A stretch of DNA of 51,091 bases from positions 1 to 51,091 of the forward strand of contig JBQCGP010000064.1 in the NCBI GenBank assembly GCA_051955535.1, in the 5' to 3' direction. Made by a program: the position numbers and the translations under genes. This DNA is from 13-2-20CM-68-14 sp051955535. GTDB taxonomy: Bacteria; Actinomycetota; Thermoleophilia; Gaiellales; Gaiellaceae. The notes below the pieces were generated by a model that was given only the letters and a program-made list of their open reading frames with translations, was not told where the DNA came from and searched no databases. Positions within the stretch are counted from its first letter, which is position 1, and the number at the start of each line of letters is the position of its first letter. This document shows, piece by piece, positions 5,746-13,903 of this stretch.

Positions 5746-7682
5746 CGACCGCCGCCGTTACGCACGACGAGCTCCACGCGGGCCCGGCGCCTCCGCCTCA
5801 CGGCTGGCGGCGGCTGATCGCCCCCGGTTGGCTGCGTGTCCCGTGGGCGACCGCGCTCTTCTTCGGAATCGGCGTCGGCCTCGTCGTCCTGATCCGCTGG
5901 GCCGAAGGCTGGAAGCCCTACTGGGACGGCCAGGTGATAACGACCGTCTCGCTGGCGACGATCGGGTTCGGCTTCCTGGTTGGGCTGGGAGGCTTCGACT
6001 ACTGGGCCGGCTACGCGATCGGCCAGCCGACGAGGCCGGACGACCACTCCGGTCACGGCGCGTACAGCTGGCGCGACTACTTCCGCGTCAACACCGACCA
6101 CAAGGTGATCGGGATCCAGTACGTCGTCACGACGATCTTCTTCTTCGTCGCGGCCGGCCTGACGGCGATGATCATGCGCGCCGAGCTCGCGCGGCCCGGC
6201 ATGCAGTTCGTCGGCAACCAGGTCTTCAACGAGCTGTTCTCGGTGCATGCCGCGCTGATGATCTTCCTCTTCATCATCCCGGCTTTCGCCGGCCTCGGGA
6301 ACTTCGTGATCCCGCTGATGATCGGCGCCCCGGACATGGCGTTCCCGCGCCTGAATGCGCTCTCGTTCTGGCTGCTGCCGATCGCCGGCCTGATGATGCT
6401 CTCGAGCTTCCTCGTCCCCGGTTTCGGCTGCGGCTGGACCGGCTACGCGCCCCTCTGCTCGACGCACCAGGAGCTCGGCGCTGTCTTCTTCAACATGGGC
6501 GTCCAGTGGGCGGGCGCCAGCTCGATCATGACGGCGCTCAACTTCCTGGTCACGATCATCACGATGCGCGCGCCGGGGATGACCTTCTGGCGGATGCCGC
6601 TGCTCGTCTGGGCGAACTTCACCACCTCACTGCTGGTCGTGATCGCGACGCCGTTCATCGCCGGCTCGCAGTTCATGACGATGTTCGACCACGTCCTGCA
6701 CACGAACTTCTTCCAGTACGAGCAGGGCGGCTACGTGCTCGGGTACCAGCACATCTTCTGGTTCTACTCGCACCCGGCCGTCTACATCATGATGCTGCCC
6801 GGGTTCGGGATCGCCTCGGAGGTGATCTCGACGTTCGCCCGCAAGCCGATCTTCGGCTACCGGCTCATGGCTCTGAGCCTGATGGCGATTCTGGTGCTCG
6901 GCTTCTCGGTCTGGGCGCACCACATGTTCGTCTCCGGCATGGCGCCCTGGCTCCGCGTCCCGATGATGGTGACCTCGGTCGTGATCGCGGTGCCGACCGG
7001 CATCAAGGTCTTTTCGTGGCTCGCGACCTTATGGGAGGGAAAGCTCCACTTCGCGACGCCGATGTTGTTTGCCCTCGGTTTCGTCTCGATGTTCGTGATC
7101 GGCGGCCTCTCCGGGATCTATCTGGCCGCGGTGCCGATCGACATCCACGTCTCCGACACGTACTTCGTCGTCGCGCACATTCACTACGTGCTCTTCGGCG
7201 GTTCGCTCTTCACGATCTTCGCCGGCATCTACTACTGGTTCCCGAAGATGACGGGCCGGATGTACAACGAGAAGCTCGGGAAGCTGCACTTCTGGCTGAC
7301 GTTCATCGGCTTCAACGCGACCTTCTTCCCGATGCACTACCTCGGGATCCAGGGGATGCCGCGGCGGGTCTCCGACTACGCGCCTCGCTTCGCCGACCTG
7401 AACTTCTTCATCTCGATCGCGTCGTTCTTCCTCGGCGCCTCGACGCTCGTGTTCCTCTACAACATGATCGTCTCCTGGGCGCGAGGTGAGCCGGCGCCCG
7501 CGAACCCGTGGCGGGCGCTGACGATCGAGTGGCAGGTCTCCTCGCCGCCGCCGGTCTTCAACTTCGACGAGATCCCGCAGGTCGTGGGCGGCCCGTACGA
7601 GTACGGCGTCCCAGGCGCGCGGCACGCAGTCTTCAACGGCGACCGGGTCGTCGAGCAAGAAGAGGAGGAGGTGCGAGCGTGA
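5742..7682 (+). CDS. ctaD: Cytochrome c oxidase subunit I, A2 type
   Basis: 646 residues; haem-copper oxygen reductase core. Ligands seen: His169 (SVHAALMIF, haem a), CuB His344 with Tyr348 in YSHPAVY, CuB His393/His394 (WAHHMFVSG), His479 (haem a3) and His481 (haem a) in VAHIHYVLFGG. The D-pathway entry GAPDMAFPRLN is kept. The A1 glutamate of GHPEV is absent and is replaced by the YSHPAV form that defines A2 enzymes. Two extra hydrophobic segments (about 34-53 and 66-88) precede the canonical first helix. It reduces O2 to water and pumps protons across the cytoplasmic membrane. The start GTG overlaps the ctaC stop, and the stop overlaps the next gene (GTGA). Confidence 0.96.
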   Translation: MTTAAVTHDELHAGPAPPPHGWRRLIAPGWLRVPWATALFFGIGVGLVVLIRWAEGWKPYWDGQVITTVSLATIGFGFLVGLGGFDYWAGYAIGQPTRPDDHSGHGAYSWRDYFRVNTDHKVIGIQYVVTTIFFFVAAGLTAMIMRAELARPGMQFVGNQVFNELFSVHAALMIFLFIIPAFAGLGNFVIPLMIGAPDMAFPRLNALSFWLLPIAGLMMLSSFLVPGFGCGWTGYAPLCSTHQELGAVFFNMGVQWAGASSIMTALNFLVTIITMRAPGMTFWRMPLLVWANFTTSLLVVIATPFIAGSQFMTMFDHVLHTNFFQYEQGGYVLGYQHIFWFYSHPAVYIMMLPGFGIASEVISTFARKPIFGYRLMALSLMAILVLGFSVWAHHMFVSGMAPWLRVPMMVTSVVIAVPTGIKVFSWLATLWEGKLHFATPMLFALGFVSMFVIGGLSGIYLAAVPIDIHVSDTYFVVAHIHYVLFGGSLFTIFAGIYYWFPKMTGRMYNEKLGKLHFWLTFIGFNATFFPMHYLGIQGMPRRVSDYAPRFADLNFFISIASFFLGASTLVFLYNMIVSWARGEPAPANPWRALTIEWQVSSPPPVFNFDEIPQVVGGPYEYGVPGARHAVFNGDRVVEQEEEEVRA

Positions 7683-8512
7683 GCCACGTGCTCGTGATCG
7701 CGAACGAGACGGTGGCAAGCAAGCAGCTGCTCGACGCCGTGCTCGGAGAGACCAGGGACGGCATCGACCTCGTCACGGTGCTCGCCCCCGTGAACGCCCC
7801 TTCCGGCGGGTACGTCGTCTACGAGGACACGCGGCGCGCCGCGGCCGGCCGCCGTCTCGACCGGACGCTCGGCGCTCTGCGCGAGGCCGGGATCCCCGCG
7901 CATGGTCTGGTCGTCGACACCTCGCCGGTCGACACCGTCAAGGACGCGCTAGCCCAGCTCGACCCGAAGCCCGACAAGGTCGTCGTCTCGACCCATCCCG
8001 AAGAGAAGTCCGGCTGGCTTCGCAAGCACGTCGTCGAGCAGATCCGAGACGCCGCGGGCTCGATCCCGGTCGAGCACGTGGTGGTCGACATGGAGGCTGA
8101 GGGCGGGCCGAAGAACGTGCTCGTGATCGCCAACGAAACGGTGATCGGCGAGCCGCTGCTGGCGAGGATCCGCGAGCGCGTCGCTCGTGGGCCTGCGAGC
8201 TTCCTGATAATCGCCCCGCAGAGCGATCCGACGCAGGCGGAGCACCCAGAGGCCGAGCGCCGGTTGCGCCGCGCCTTGACGATGCTGCGCGCCGAGGGGA
8301 TCGACGTGCACGGACAGGTGGCCCATCCCGACCCGTTCACCGCGGCCATGCATGCCGTCGAGGACGAACGAGTCGACGAGATCATCGTCTCGACGTTCGC
8401 GCCGTCCAAGTCGCCGTGGCTGCGGCGCGACCTGATTCAGCGCCTGCACAAGGCGACCAACCTGCCCGTCGAGCACGTGGTGCTAGAGGAGGAGGGTGCT
8501 CCGGTCACATGA
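7679..8512 (+). CDS. Tandem ANETV-domain (UspA-like) protein
   Basis: 277 residues made of two copies of one domain. Copy 1 (about 1-139) starts VSHVLVIANETV and copy 2 (about 143-270) starts KNVLVIANETV. Both then share a helix with LRxxGI, a strand ending IVST (VVVSTHP / IIVSTFA), a WLR motif and the closing strand PVEHVV. The Rossmann-like beta-alpha order resembles universal stress proteins, but the usual UspA ATP-binding G-x2-G-x9-GS is not apparent. Soluble, no signal peptide. GTG start at 7679 with AGGAGGAGG 8 nt upstream; overlaps ctaD and ctaE by 4 nt each, so it is made together with the oxidase. Function unknown; an oxidase assembly or stress-response partner is inference. Confidence 0.8.
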   Translation: MSHVLVIANETVASKQLLDAVLGETRDGIDLVTVLAPVNAPSGGYVVYEDTRRAAAGRRLDRTLGALREAGIPAHGLVVDTSPVDTVKDALAQLDPKPDKVVVSTHPEEKSGWLRKHVVEQIRDAAGSIPVEHVVVDMEAEGGPKNVLVIANETVIGEPLLARIRERVARGPASFLIIAPQSDPTQAEHPEAERRLRRALTMLRAEGIDVHGQVAHPDPFTAAMHAVEDERVDEIIVSTFAPSKSPWLRRDLIQRLHKATNLPVEHVVLEEEGAPVT

Positions 8513-9111
8513 GTGCGCACGCCGAAGCCGACGCGCACGCCGCCCACCCACCCGCGGCCCACCAGAGCTCGCGCGTCGATGCGCGCACGCTCGGGATGTT
8601 CCTCTTCATCGCCTCCGAGGTGATGCTGTTCGGCTCGTTCTTCACGGCCTACTTCTTCATCAGGGTCGTGAATCACGAGCCGTGGCCGCCGAAGCCGTTC
8701 CACCTGCCGGTCTTCGTCGCCTTCGTGAACACCTGCATCCTCGTGACGTCGAGCTTCACGATGCACTGGGCTCTGCAGTCGATCAAGCGCGGCAACCGAG
8801 CGGGCATGCAGGCGGGGTTGTCGCTGACGTTCCTGATGGGTCTCACGTTCCTGCTCACGCAGCTGCTCGAGTACGCCCGGATCGGGTTCACACCACACGA
8901 CACCGCTTTCGGGACAGTCTTCTTCTCCCTGACCGGCCTACACGGCGCCCACGTCTTCGTCGGCCTGACGATCCTGGCCGCGATGACGACGCGCGCTTTC
9001 CGCGGGCACTTCTCGCCGGAGGCGCACCACGGCGTCGAGATCGGCGGAATCTACTGGCACTTCGTGGACGTAATGTGGATCGTCGTGTTCACGACGGTGT
9101 ACATCCTCTAA
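8509..9111 (+). CDS. ctaE: Cytochrome c oxidase subunit III
   Basis: 200 residues with five membrane helices. Conserved blocks: GMFLFIASEVMLFGSFFTAY near 29, the helix around FVNTCILVTSSFTMHWAL, FFSLTGLHGAHVFVGL and GIYWHFVDVMWIVVFTTVY at the C-terminus. The short five-helix form with a His-rich soluble N-terminus (HAEADAHAAHPPAAHQ) is typical of caa3 and actinobacterial enzymes. It stabilises subunit I in the membrane. ATG at 8509 overlaps the previous TGA (ATGA). Followed after 16 nt by the membrane-anchored ANETV gene. Confidence 0.95.
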   Translation: MSAHAEADAHAAHPPAAHQSSRVDARTLGMFLFIASEVMLFGSFFTAYFFIRVVNHEPWPPKPFHLPVFVAFVNTCILVTSSFTMHWALQSIKRGNRAGMQAGLSLTFLMGLTFLLTQLLEYARIGFTPHDTAFGTVFFSLTGLHGAHVFVGLTILAAMTTRAFRGHFSPEAHHGVEIGGIYWHFVDVMWIVVFTTVYIL

Positions 9112-9127
9112 ACAGGAGGTTCGGGGG

Positions 9128-9778
9128 GTGCCGCTGAACCCGTTTCGCAGTGAGGCCGAGGCGTATCGCTTCGTCTGGCTGACGATCGGGTACTTCGGGC
9201 TGATCGTGGCCGGCGCCCTGATCAACCGCTGGCTCGGTCTCGCCGTCTTCATCGTCCTGAGCGCGATCGTCGTCTTCTTCTATTTCCACGGCGGCGAGCG
9301 CCGAAGGCGGACTGTGGAACCACGGCATCGCGGCGGCGACGACGAGCGACGCATTCTCGTCGTCGCGAACGAGACGGTCGGCGGTGAGACGCTCCGCAAC
9401 ACGATCCGCGAGCGGAGCTGGGGTTACCGCGCACAGGTGCTGGTCGTGACGCCGGCCTTGAACTCGCCCCTCAAGCACTGGGTGTCCGACGAGGATCAGG
9501 CACGTGCGGATGCGCAAGAGCGCCTTGACCGGAGCCTCGCGCGCCTGCGCGAGGCCGGCATCGACGCCCGCGGCGAGATCGGCGACGGCGAGCCGTTGCA
9601 GGCAATCGAAGATGCGCTGCGGACCTTCGGCGCGGACGAAATCATCATCTCGACGCATCCCGAAGGACGCTCGAACTGGCTCGAGCGCGGCGTCGTCTCA
9701 GGCGCGCGCGAGCGCTTCGTGGTCCCGATCACACACGTGGTCGTAGACCTGGAGCGCGAACGCGAAGAAGTGCGCTAG
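9128..9778 (+). CDS. Two-TM protein fused to ANETV (UspA-like) domain
   Basis: 216 residues. The first ~55 hold two membrane helices (FVWLTIGYFGLIVAGALI and LAVFIVLSAIVVFFYF) separated by INRWLG, then a basic stretch GGERRRRT. Residues about 73-210 are a third copy of the domain seen in the gene at 7679: RRILVVANETV, LREAGID, EIIISTHPEGRSNWLE, PITHVVVDLE. The two-helix head is the size of small oxidase subunits such as CtaF/COX IV, so this could be a subunit-IV analogue carrying a cytosolic stress domain (inference). GTG start with AGGAGG (9114-9119) 8 nt upstream. Last gene of the oxidase operon. Confidence 0.8.
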   Translation: MPLNPFRSEAEAYRFVWLTIGYFGLIVAGALINRWLGLAVFIVLSAIVVFFYFHGGERRRRTVEPRHRGGDDERRILVVANETVGGETLRNTIRERSWGYRAQVLVVTPALNSPLKHWVSDEDQARADAQERLDRSLARLREAGIDARGEIGDGEPLQAIEDALRTFGADEIIISTHPEGRSNWLERGVVSGARERFVVPITHVVVDLEREREEVR

Positions 9779-9842
9779 AGATAGCGGAGCGGCGGGCTCT
9801 GCCCGGCGCGACACTCTGCGCTTCGGGTCAAAGGCGTCAGCT

Positions 9843-9885
9843 ATGAAGTCGTCATGGCTCGCGCGAAGCGCGAGCCGGACTTCAT
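9843..9885. terminator. Nested hairpin between convergent operons
   Basis: Outer arms ATGAAGTC (9843-9850) / GACTTCAT (9878-9885) enclose a 9-bp stem GGCTCGCGC / GCGCGAGCC with a GAA loop (9856-9876). It overlaps the stop codon of the minus-strand cytochrome gene and can terminate both convergent transcripts. Confidence 0.65.
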
Positions 9886-10619
9886 CGCTTTGTCTTGATG
9901 AACGCGATCAGCTGCTTTGCCTTCGCCGGCGGCACCGAGCCGGGGCGGATCGTCGCGCTCATGACGCCTTTCGGGAAGCCCTTCACGATCTTCGCGTCCG
10001 GGTCCTCGATCGACTGGAGCAGGTAGGCGTCGTTCGCCGTCACCGTCTGGCCGGTCGAGAGTATGACCCTCGACCCGTACAGCCCCTTGAACGTCGGCCC
10101 GACGAGGGTCCCGCCGGTGAGCGAGTGGCAACCCGAACAGCCGAGGCTGTCGAAGAGCCCCGCGCCTGCGGCCGCTGCGGCTCCGCCCCCGCCTCCTGAC
10201 GGAGGAGGAGCCGAGAGAGTTGGCGGTGCCCCTTGGCTCGCCGAGCCGGTGCCCGCGACCGAGGCGACGTAGGCGGCGACGTCGCTCGCGTCCACTCCGG
10301 TGACGATCTTGGCCGGCATGATGCCTCCCGGGGCCGCGTGGTAGATCTGGTCGTAGATGACCTGCCTGATCGCGCTCTCCTTGAAGTGTTGCGCCCTGTC
10401 GCCCGCAAACGCGCCGTCGAGGTCGGGGCCGATCGTCCCACTCGTGCCCGCGTCCGCGAGCTTGTGGCAGCTCCCACACTTGCTGATGAACAGCTGCTTG
10501 CCGTGCCCGACGTCCGCGCCGCTGCCCTTGGTGAGGCCGGTCTGGCCGACGCCGCCGCAGCCCGCGGACAGCAGTGCCGCGACCCCCAGGAGAATCAGTG
10601 GCGCCGCGAGCGACCGCAA
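9882..10619 (-). CDS. Dihaem cytochrome c lipoprotein
   Basis: 245 residues. The N-terminus has a lipoprotein signal with lipobox LSAGC (Cys about residue 21). Two class-I cytochrome c domains follow. The first has CGSCH near residue 48 and a probable axial Met in GGIMPAK; the second has CSGCH near 160 and a Met in KGVMSAT. They are joined by a Pro/Gly/Ala-rich linker (PPPSGGGGGAAAAA). It is membrane-anchored on the outer face, so it probably shuttles electrons to the adjacent caa3 oxidase (inference from position and haem motifs). The start appears to be TTG at 10619, 5 nt after the STAS gene, with no strong Shine-Dalgarno. Confidence 0.9.
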   Translation of the reverse strand: MRSLAAPLILLGVAALLSAGCGGVGQTGLTKGSGADVGHGKQLFISKCGSCHKLADAGTSGTIGPDLDGAFAGDRAQHFKESAIRQVIYDQIYHAAPGGIMPAKIVTGVDASDVAAYVASVAGTGSASQGAPPTLSAPPPSGGGGGAAAAAGAGLFDSLGCSGCHSLTGGTLVGPTFKGLYGSRVILSTGQTVTANDAYLLQSIEDPDAKIVKGFPKGVMSATIRPGSVPPAKAKQLIAFIKTKR

Positions 10620-10624
10620 CTCAG

Positions 10625-10987
10625 CTATGCGGGCGGCTGACTCGCCGTCCCGACCTTCGCGATCGCCTCGTCGCGCGTCGGGTAGATCGTGAAGACGCGG
10701 TCGAGGCCGGTGATCTCGAAGATCTTGGTGATGTTCCGGTCGCTGCAGACGAGTGAGAGCTGGCCGTCGTTCGTCCGCAGCCGTTTGACGCCTCCGACGA
10801 GCACGCCAAGCGTCGTCGAGTCGATGAAGGTCGTGTCCGTGAAGTCGACGATCACCTGCTTGCCGCCCTTCCCGATCACGTCGAGTAGCTGCTGCTTGAA
10901 CTCCGGCGCCGTATAGAGGTCGACCTCACCTGCCAGTGCGATCACGTATGCGCCGTCGACCTGTTCGGTCTTGATGTCGAAGTTCAT
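10625..10987 (-). CDS. STAS-domain anti-sigma factor antagonist
   Basis: 120 residues forming one STAS domain (SpoIIAA/RsbV-like): the N-terminal EVDLYTAPEFKQQL segment, the strand QVIVDFTDTTFIDSTTLGVL containing the phosphorylatable serine (Ser57 of FIDST), and LVCSDRNITKIFEITGLDRVF. Such proteins bind anti-sigma kinases when unphosphorylated and so free a stress sigma factor. No partner kinase or sigma gene is in the window. ATG at 10987 is preceded by GGGGGA. Encoded between the TPR protein and the dihaem cytochrome c on the same strand. Confidence 0.92.
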   Translation of the reverse strand: MNFDIKTEQVDGAYVIALAGEVDLYTAPEFKQQLLDVIGKGGKQVIVDFTDTTFIDSTTLGVLVGGVKRLRTNDGQLSLVCSDRNITKIFEITGLDRVFTIYPTRDEAIAKVGTASQPPA

Positions 10988-11016
10988 AGATCCCCCGCGG
11001 TCGTGGACGGCTGAGT

Positions 11017-11877
11017 CTACCGGTGCGTCGTCGCCACAGCCCCCAGTGCGGCGATGCGCTGCCTCGCCTGCTGCGCAGCCGGATCTGTCGGCGCGAGCTT
11101 GACGACCTTCTGGTACGCCTTGACCGCGGACGCCGCGTCGCCGGTGAGATCGGCGAGCTGCGCGTAGTGGAACTGGGTGTTGACGTCGTCGGGCTGCAGC
11201 TTGGCGAGCCGCTTGTACATCGCTGCGTCCTTCTGCAGCGCCGTCGTCTCGGCGGTGACGGCGGCGCTCGCCTTCTGCTGGAGCTGCTGCGTCGTCGGGT
11301 CGCTGGTCAGCGCCTGGCCTAGCTGGCTCGTGCTCGAAACGCCGAGGATGGTTCCGATCGAGACCGGCATCTCTGCCTGCAGCCTTGAGGCCTCGTTGGC
11401 CTTGTTCTGGGCCTGCGTCTCGTAGAAGCCGGCGACGCTCTGGAGCGCGCTCGTGTCGTTCGGGGTCAGCTTGAGCAGCTGCTCGTTCGCCTTGTTCGCC
11501 TGGTCGACCTTGCCGTCCCCCGAGTAAGCGGTCGCGAGTGCTTGCCATGCCGCCGGATCCTTCGGATGCGCCTGGGTCTGCTTCAGCGCGTTCTTGACGG
11601 CCGTGCTCGTCGTCGAGCCGCCGCTCGAGCCGAAGATGTTGAAGTTGCCGCGGAGCAGGTCGCCGAGCCCGGTCGAGCCTGAGCCGACGCCGAAGAAGAC
11701 GAAGCCGGCGGCGAAGACGAACGCGAGGAAGACGAAGACCCACTTCGCCTGGCGCCGCAGGCGCGGGAAGAACATCGTCTGCTCGACGGTCGGCGGTCTT
11801 CGGTCGGCTTGCCGCCGCCTGCCCGGCTGGGCAGTCTTGGCGGTCTTGCGCCGCGCTTGTGCAGCTCCTCGGGCCAC
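11017..11877 (-). CDS. Membrane-anchored TPR protein
   Basis: 286 residues. A very basic N-terminus (ARRKTAKTAQPGRRR) is followed by one membrane segment (WVFVFLAFVFAAGFVFFGVG, about 46-65). A Gly/Ser-rich linker leads to TPR-like repeats: DPAAWQALATAYSGDGKVDQ, DTSALQSVAGFYE, NTQFHYAQLADLTGD and the last, ending APTDPAAQQARQRIA. The domain should sit outside the membrane, in N-in orientation by the positive-inside rule. TPRs bind other proteins; the partner is unknown. GTG start at 11877, 7 nt after the adenosine deaminase stop. An internal ATG before FFPRLRRQ is an alternative start. Confidence 0.82.
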   Translation of the reverse strand: MARGAAQARRKTAKTAQPGRRRQADRRPPTVEQTMFFPRLRRQAKWVFVFLAFVFAAGFVFFGVGSGSTGLGDLLRGNFNIFGSSGGSTTSTAVKNALKQTQAHPKDPAAWQALATAYSGDGKVDQANKANEQLLKLTPNDTSALQSVAGFYETQAQNKANEASRLQAEMPVSIGTILGVSSTSQLGQALTSDPTTQQLQQKASAAVTAETTALQKDAAMYKRLAKLQPDDVNTQFHYAQLADLTGDAASAVKAYQKVVKLAPTDPAAQQARQRIAALGAVATTHR

Positions 11878-11883
11878 GGCTGT

Positions 11884-12885
11884 CTAGGGTACCTCGACCT
11901 CGGCGCCACGGACAGTAGTCCAATTGAACTCATTGCCGACGCTCCGCAGTCGCGCACGGGTGTCCGCATCGCAAAGCGCGCCCTCGACGCCCGCGTCGTA
12001 GAGGCTGCCGGCCTCGAGGCCGAGCGACGCGGCGGCCGCGTACTCGGTCGACAGGTCTGTGCCGAACATCGCCGGGTCGTCGGTGGAGACCGTGCAGACG
12101 ACGCCTGCACCGACGAGTTGCGGCAGCGGATGCGCCTCGAGCGACGGCACGGCCCTCGTCCGGACGTTAGAGATCGGGCAGACGTCGAGGACGACGCGCC
12201 GCTCGGCGAGCTCGCGCAGCAGGTCTGGGTCTTCGATCGCGCGTATCCCGTGGCGGATCCGTCTCGCGCCGAGCGCGTCGAGCGCGCCGCGGATCGAGCT
12301 CGGCCCGGCGTGCTCGCCGGCGTGCGGCACCGAGGCGAGCCCTTCGGAGCGCGCGCGGTCGAACGCCGGCCCGTACGGCTCCGGCGGGTGCTCGGCCTCC
12401 GGCCCGCCGAGGCCGACGCCGACCACGCCGCGGTCGCGGTACTTGACCGCGTAGCGGACGACGTGGAGCGCTTCGTCCAGCGTGTAGACGCGCGCGATGT
12501 CGGGCGTGAGCCGGATTTCGATCCCGAACCGTTCGCGCGCCTCGTCGGCGCCGTCGCAGACGCCGGTGAAGACGACGTCGCTGTCAAGGCCGCGCCAGAG
12601 CCCGAGTGAGAAGATCGCCTCGAGGTAGACGGCGCCGTGGCCGACCGCCTCCTCGGCGTACTCGACGACGATCTGCCGGAAGTCGTCCTCGTGCTCGAGC
12701 GCGGCCGAAGTGAGCATGAAGACCTCGATAAAGCGCGCGAAGTCGCTGTACTCGTAAAGGGCCTCGACCTCCTCCTCGGTTTCCACCGGCAGCGCGTAGC
12801 CGTTTCGTTGCGCTATCGCGAGCAGCGTCTTCGGTCGCACCGTCCCCTCGAGGTGGACGTGGAGCTCGATCTTCGGGTACGTCAC
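11884..12885 (-). CDS. add: Adenosine deaminase family protein
   Basis: 333 residues of the metal-dependent amidohydrolase fold. Zn ligands His9 and His11 in ELHVHLEG, a catalytic HAGEHAGP block near residue 198, the RIRHG segment and the C-terminal STDDPAMFGTDL with the Asp pair are all present. The family hydrolyses adenosine to inosine and ammonia; some members act on other purines, so the substrate is not certain. GTG start at 12885 overlaps the tatC stop (GTGA), so it is co-translated with the Tat genes although functionally unrelated. Confidence 0.9.
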   Translation of the reverse strand: MTYPKIELHVHLEGTVRPKTLLAIAQRNGYALPVETEEEVEALYEYSDFARFIEVFMLTSAALEHEDDFRQIVVEYAEEAVGHGAVYLEAIFSLGLWRGLDSDVVFTGVCDGADEARERFGIEIRLTPDIARVYTLDEALHVVRYAVKYRDRGVVGVGLGGPEAEHPPEPYGPAFDRARSEGLASVPHAGEHAGPSSIRGALDALGARRIRHGIRAIEDPDLLRELAERRVVLDVCPISNVRTRAVPSLEAHPLPQLVGAGVVCTVSTDDPAMFGTDLSTEYAAAASLGLEAGSLYDAGVEGALCDADTRARLRSVGNEFNWTTVRGAEVEVP

Positions 12886-13649
12886 TCTGGCAGCGGGGCC
12901 GTGCCGGCTTCAGATCGCCAGCGGGGCTCCAGGAACGAGGCAAGCCCGATCGAGAGCAGATACAGCGCGACGAGCGGTATCACGGAGAGGATGGTCGAGA
13001 CAGGATCGACGCCCGGCAGAAGGACGCCGATCACGGTCATCGTGAAGACGCCGACCCGCCACGTACTGCGCAGCTTCGCCGCAGTCAGGATCCGCAGTCG
13101 CACGAGCGCCAGCACGAAAACGGGCACCTCGAACGCGAGCGCGACCCCGAGCAGCACGAAGGACACGAATCTGTAGTAGTCGCGTGCCCTCACAAGGATC
13201 TGGTAGTGGGCGGAGTCGTAGTTCGTCAGGAAGTGAATCGCCGGTGGCAGCACGACCCAGTAGCCGAATGCGATCCCGCCGAGGCCGAGCACGGTCGCGA
13301 AAGCGACGACGAGCGCGATCGAACGCTGGCGGTGCTCCTCGAAGGCCGGGGCGATGAAGGCCCAGAACTGCCAGAGGACGACCGGCAGCGCGAGCAAAAG
13401 GGCGGCCCAGAGTGCGACCCAGATCGACGTCGTGAACGGCTCGATCGGGCTGAAGGTCGTCGGCTTCCTGAGATTGTCCGGAAGCGGCCGGTTCAGCCAG
13501 TTGAGGATGTGCCCGTGGAAGGCGTAGGTGACCACGAACGCGACGGCGATTGCGGCCAGCGCGATGATCAGCCGCGCGCGTAGCTCGCCCAGGTGCTCGA
13601 CGAGCGTGGCCTCCTCGCCGTGGCGAAGGCGCCGCGGAATCCGCGCCAC
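12882..13649 (-). CDS. tatC: Sec-independent translocase subunit TatC
   Basis: 255 residues with six membrane helices. Signature N-terminal block EEATLVEHLGELRARLI including the conserved Glu of the first cytoplasmic region, then PIEPFTTSIWVALWAALLLA, the QFWAFIAPAFEEHRQR loop and a YYRFVSFVLLGVALAFEVPV helix. TatC binds twin-arginine signal peptides and forms the translocase with TatA. GTG start. Directly downstream of tatA, 9 nt apart. No tatB is seen, in keeping with minimal TatAC systems. Confidence 0.95.
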   Translation of the reverse strand: MARIPRRLRHGEEATLVEHLGELRARLIIALAAIAVAFVVTYAFHGHILNWLNRPLPDNLRKPTTFSPIEPFTTSIWVALWAALLLALPVVLWQFWAFIAPAFEEHRQRSIALVVAFATVLGLGGIAFGYWVVLPPAIHFLTNYDSAHYQILVRARDYYRFVSFVLLGVALAFEVPVFVLALVRLRILTAAKLRSTWRVGVFTMTVIGVLLPGVDPVSTILSVIPLVALYLLSIGLASFLEPRWRSEAGTAPLPE

Positions 13650-13658
13650 GTCAGCGCC

Positions 13659-13862
13659 TTAGGTCGAGGACGACGACGGCGGAGGCTCGTTCTCCGACCG
13701 CTGCGGCAGCTCGGGCTTCTCTTCCTCGCCCGCGATCGAGTCCTTGAACTCGCGCATGCCGCGCCCCAGCGAGCGGCCGATCTCGGGCAGCCGCTTCGGC
13801 CCGAATACGAGCAGCGCGACGATCAGGATCACGATCAACCCGGCGATACCGACTTCGGGCAT
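13659..13862 (-). CDS. tatA: Twin-arginine translocase TatA
   Basis: 67 residues: short membrane helix (GIAGLIVILIVALLVFG), the hallmark FGPKRLPEIGRSLGRGMREF amphipathic helix, then an acidic/Ser/Pro tail (EEEKPELPQRSENEPPPSSS). It oligomerises to form the Tat pore for folded proteins. ATG at 13862 without a clear Shine-Dalgarno. First gene of the tatA-tatC-add run; the 41-bp gap to the divergent SDR gene must contain its promoter. Confidence 0.95.
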   Translation of the reverse strand: MPEVGIAGLIVILIVALLVFGPKRLPEIGRSLGRGMREFKDSIAGEEEKPELPQRSENEPPPSSSST

Positions 13863-13903
13863 ATGCGAAGCGTAGCGCGTCGCCGACTGGGTATGAGCCG
13901 GTC

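Noticed and set aside
5655..6467. 270-codon minus-strand frame opposite ctaD
   Set aside because: Antisense to conserved oxidase helices; highly charged with no recognisable fold.
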